Positions 6,478 to 7,624 of a DNA stretch of 7,624 nucleotides are shown in pieces. The notes beneath the pieces are model-generated. The model saw only the letters and a list, made by a program, of their open reading frames with translations. It did no database searches and was not told the DNA's origin. The position numbers were made by a program, and so were the translations under genes. Each line of letters begins with the position of its first letter. Position 1 is the first letter of the stretch. Source of the DNA: Flavobacteriales bacterium UBA1959 (GTDB taxonomy: Bacteria > Bacteroidota > Bacteroidia > Flavobacteriales_D > Sanyastnellaceae); contig DDEH01000054.1 in assembly GCA_002336085.1 (NCBI GenBank), positions 1-7,624 of the forward strand, written 5' to 3'.

Positions 6478-7422
6478 ATGCCCGCTTCTGTCGATCCTTC
6501 CTTGCTCCAGCGCTTTGGCCGTCTTGAATTTTTGGCGCGTCAGGCTGTGGAGGGTTTCATCACCGGATTGCACCGCAGTCCTTTCCATGGTTTTTCCGTG
6601 GAATTCGCGGAGCATCGATTGTACAATCCCGGTGAGTCGACTCGGCACATTGACTGGAAACTATACGGCCGCACCGACAAGTTGTTTGTGAAACGGTACG
6701 AAGAAGAGACCAACTTGCGATGTCAATTGGTCGTGGACTGCAGCGGTTCCATGTGGTATCCAGGGGAGGTCGAACCCGACGGTCCCGGTATGAATAAACT
6801 TAAGTACGCGGTTCACAGCAGTGCTGCACTGATGGAGTTGTTTCGTCGGCAACGCGACGCTGTAGGCCTCAGTCTCTTTAGTGAATCCTTGGAAACCCAC
6901 ATCCCCGCCAAGGCTTCCAATGCACACCTGAGAGCGATATACCAGGAGCTGGAATCTTTACTGGACGAATCCAACAACCGAAGGCAAGGCACCAGTGCCG
7001 TCAATGCTTTGCACCAGATTGCAGAAGCGAGTCCGCGTCGCTCGTTGGTTGTGGTCTTTAGTGATTTATTGGATCGGGGAGGAGACGTTGATGAAATGAT
7101 GGCCGCACTGCAGCATCTGCGGCACAACAAACACGAGGTGGTGGTTTTCCATGTGCTGGACAAAGCCACCGAGGTAGATTTTGAATTTGAAGACCGCCCA
7201 ACCATTTTTCAGGACTTGGAATCGGGAGAAGAGTTGCGGTTGCATCCATCTGAGGTTCGTGAGACCTACATTGACCGCATGGCTTCCTTGCGGAAAGAAT
7301 TGGAATTACGCTGTGCGCAATACCGGGTAGATTGGGTAGACGTGGACATTGCTGTGGGCGTTTATCCTGTCTTGTCGGCATACCTCGCCAAACGAGCAAA
7401 GCTTCGTTCTTCCCGCTTTTGA
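6478..7422 (+). CDS. DUF58 family protein with vWA-like domain
   Basis: A 314-residue protein from ATG 6478. The family signature spans 42-77, including YNPGES (49-54), RHIDWK (56-61) and the charged run to KRYEEE (72-77). A von Willebrand A-like fold follows with a complete MIDAS metal motif: D87-C-S-G-S91, T172 in QGTS and D196 in FSDLLD. No signal peptide or membrane helix is visible, so it is probably cytosolic. DUF58 proteins are commonly encoded with MoxR AAA+ ATPases and, in Bacteroidota, with Bat aerotolerance proteins. Here no MoxR gene is in view; the neighbours are trxA and a tRNA. The proposed role of partnering a MoxR-type chaperone is family knowledge, not shown here. A GTG 39 bases upstream would add 13 residues but lies in the terminator stem; the homology-like sequence begins after 6478. 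Confidence 0.93.
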   Translation: MPASVDPSLLQRFGRLEFLARQAVEGFITGLHRSPFHGFSVEFAEHRLYNPGESTRHIDWKLYGRTDKLFVKRYEEETNLRCQLVVDCSGSMWYPGEVEPDGPGMNKLKYAVHSSAALMELFRRQRDAVGLSLFSESLETHIPAKASNAHLRAIYQELESLLDESNNRRQGTSAVNALHQIAEASPRRSLVVVFSDLLDRGGDVDEMMAALQHLRHNKHEVVVFHVLDKATEVDFEFEDRPTIFQDLESGEELRLHPSEVRETYIDRMASLRKELELRCAQYRVDWVDVDIAVGVYPVLSAYLAKRAKLRSSRF

Positions 7423-7474
7423 CCCTTCTTTGCGCTTCTCGAATCGATTGATTGTCCGAGTGTTGCATGGAATG

Positions 7475-7510
7475 AAAAAAAAATCTCAGTTAGATTCGAA
7501 ACTTTTTTTT
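7475..7510. terminator. Possible A/T-rich terminator after the DUF58 gene
   Basis: Nine A (7475-7483) face eight T (7503-7510). Inside, AATCT (7482-7486) pairs with AGATT (7492-7496) around CAGTT, leaving a bulge CGAAAC. The result is a stem with a T tract on either strand. The lack of GC pairs makes it much weaker than the trxA terminator, and it begins 53 bases after the stop. The same hexamer GGAATG flanks it on both sides (7469-7474 and 7511-7516). The stretch 7423-7474 shows nothing else recognisable. Confidence 0.35.
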
Positions 7511-7529
7511 GGAATGTGGCGTATTCATC

Positions 7530-7561
7530 TTGCGCGAGTAAGGTCAGATGACTTATCTTTG
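7530..7561 (+). promoter_or_regulatory. Promoter for the tRNA gene
   Basis: TTG at 7530-7532 and TATCTTTG at 7554-7561 are separated by 21 bases. Both boxes match the Bacteroidota -33/-7 consensus exactly and the spacer is within the accepted range. Initiation about 7 bases downstream would leave a leader of roughly 30 bases before the mature tRNA. The spacer holds a small inverted repeat, GTCA-GA-TGAC (7543-7552). Confidence 0.65.
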
Positions 7562-7598
7562 CGCACCGCTACAAACGAGTAGCACACTGTTGTGAAAC

Positions 7599-7624
7599 GG
7601 TCTGGTAGTTCAGTTGGTTAGAAT
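7599..7624 (+). tRNA. tRNA-Asp, 5' part only (cut by window end)
   Basis: The last 26 bases read as the start of a tRNA. The 5' acceptor strand is GGTCTGG, followed by T8 and A9. The D stem GTTC pairs with GAAT (one G-T pair), and the loop AGTTGGTTA carries A14, the GG pair and A21. The anticodon is outside the window. The sequence resembles, from memory, Bacteroidota tRNA-Asp (GTC) genes. That it is a tRNA is firm; the Asp identity is likely but not visible. Confidence 0.82.

Noticed and set aside
5979..6648. Minus-strand frames across trxA and the spacer (5979-6458 and 6262-6648)
   Set aside because: They overlap trxA, the terminator and the DUF58 gene in antisense, and the translated sequences look like shadows without domain features.
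7349..7582. Plus-strand 77-codon frame overlapping the end of the DUF58 gene
   Set aside because: It overlaps conserved DUF58 sequence in another frame, then runs through the A/T-rich structure and the tRNA promoter. It is not a credible gene.
1..7624. CRISPR array, insertion sequence, toxin-antitoxin, defence or phage genes
   Set aside because: No spaced direct repeats, terminal inverted repeats, transposase motifs or defence domains were seen. All coding space is accounted for by housekeeping-type genes.

Overview
The window looks like an ordinary housekeeping stretch of a Bacteroidota chromosome, most likely Flavobacteriales-like, with fairly balanced GC. Four things point there. The DnaE carries its own N-terminal DnaQ-type exonuclease. 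None of the four visible start regions has a convincing Shine-Dalgarno sequence. Elements of the Bacteroidota -33/-7 type (TTG and TAnnTTTG) lie before several genes. The partial tRNA at the right edge reads like tRNA-Asp. All protein genes are on the + strand, and no mobile element, CRISPR array or phage gene is visible.

Left part (1-1439): a two-gene unit with a 3-base gap. The first gene, whose 5' end is probably cut by the window, encodes a dihydroneopterin aldolase-like (FolB) domain fused to a cupin-like domain. The second encodes a short-chain dehydrogenase whose C-terminus resembles sepiapterin-reductase-like SDRs. Together they suggest pteridine chemistry, but the substrate is unknown.

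Middle (1440-5828): a 102-base intergenic region with two small palindromes and a candidate promoter almost touching the start codon. It is followed by a 1427-residue replicative DNA polymerase III alpha subunit with an intact DEDDh exonuclease domain, a degenerate PHP domain, complete polymerase Asp residues, a clamp-binding motif and an OB fold.

Right part (5829-7624): a 198-base spacer with a candidate promoter and a leader hairpin, then a classical thioredoxin, a well-formed intrinsic terminator, and a DUF58/vWA-like protein starting only 24 bases after that terminator. A 176-base spacer holds an A/T-rich inverted structure and a good -33/-7 promoter that drives the 5' part of the tRNA-Asp gene.

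No unmistakably new system is present. The items most worth checking are the FolB-cupin fusion with its partner SDR, the eroded PHP site in the exonuclease-polymerase fusion, and the very tight promoter/terminator-to-start spacing at dnaE and the DUF58 gene.
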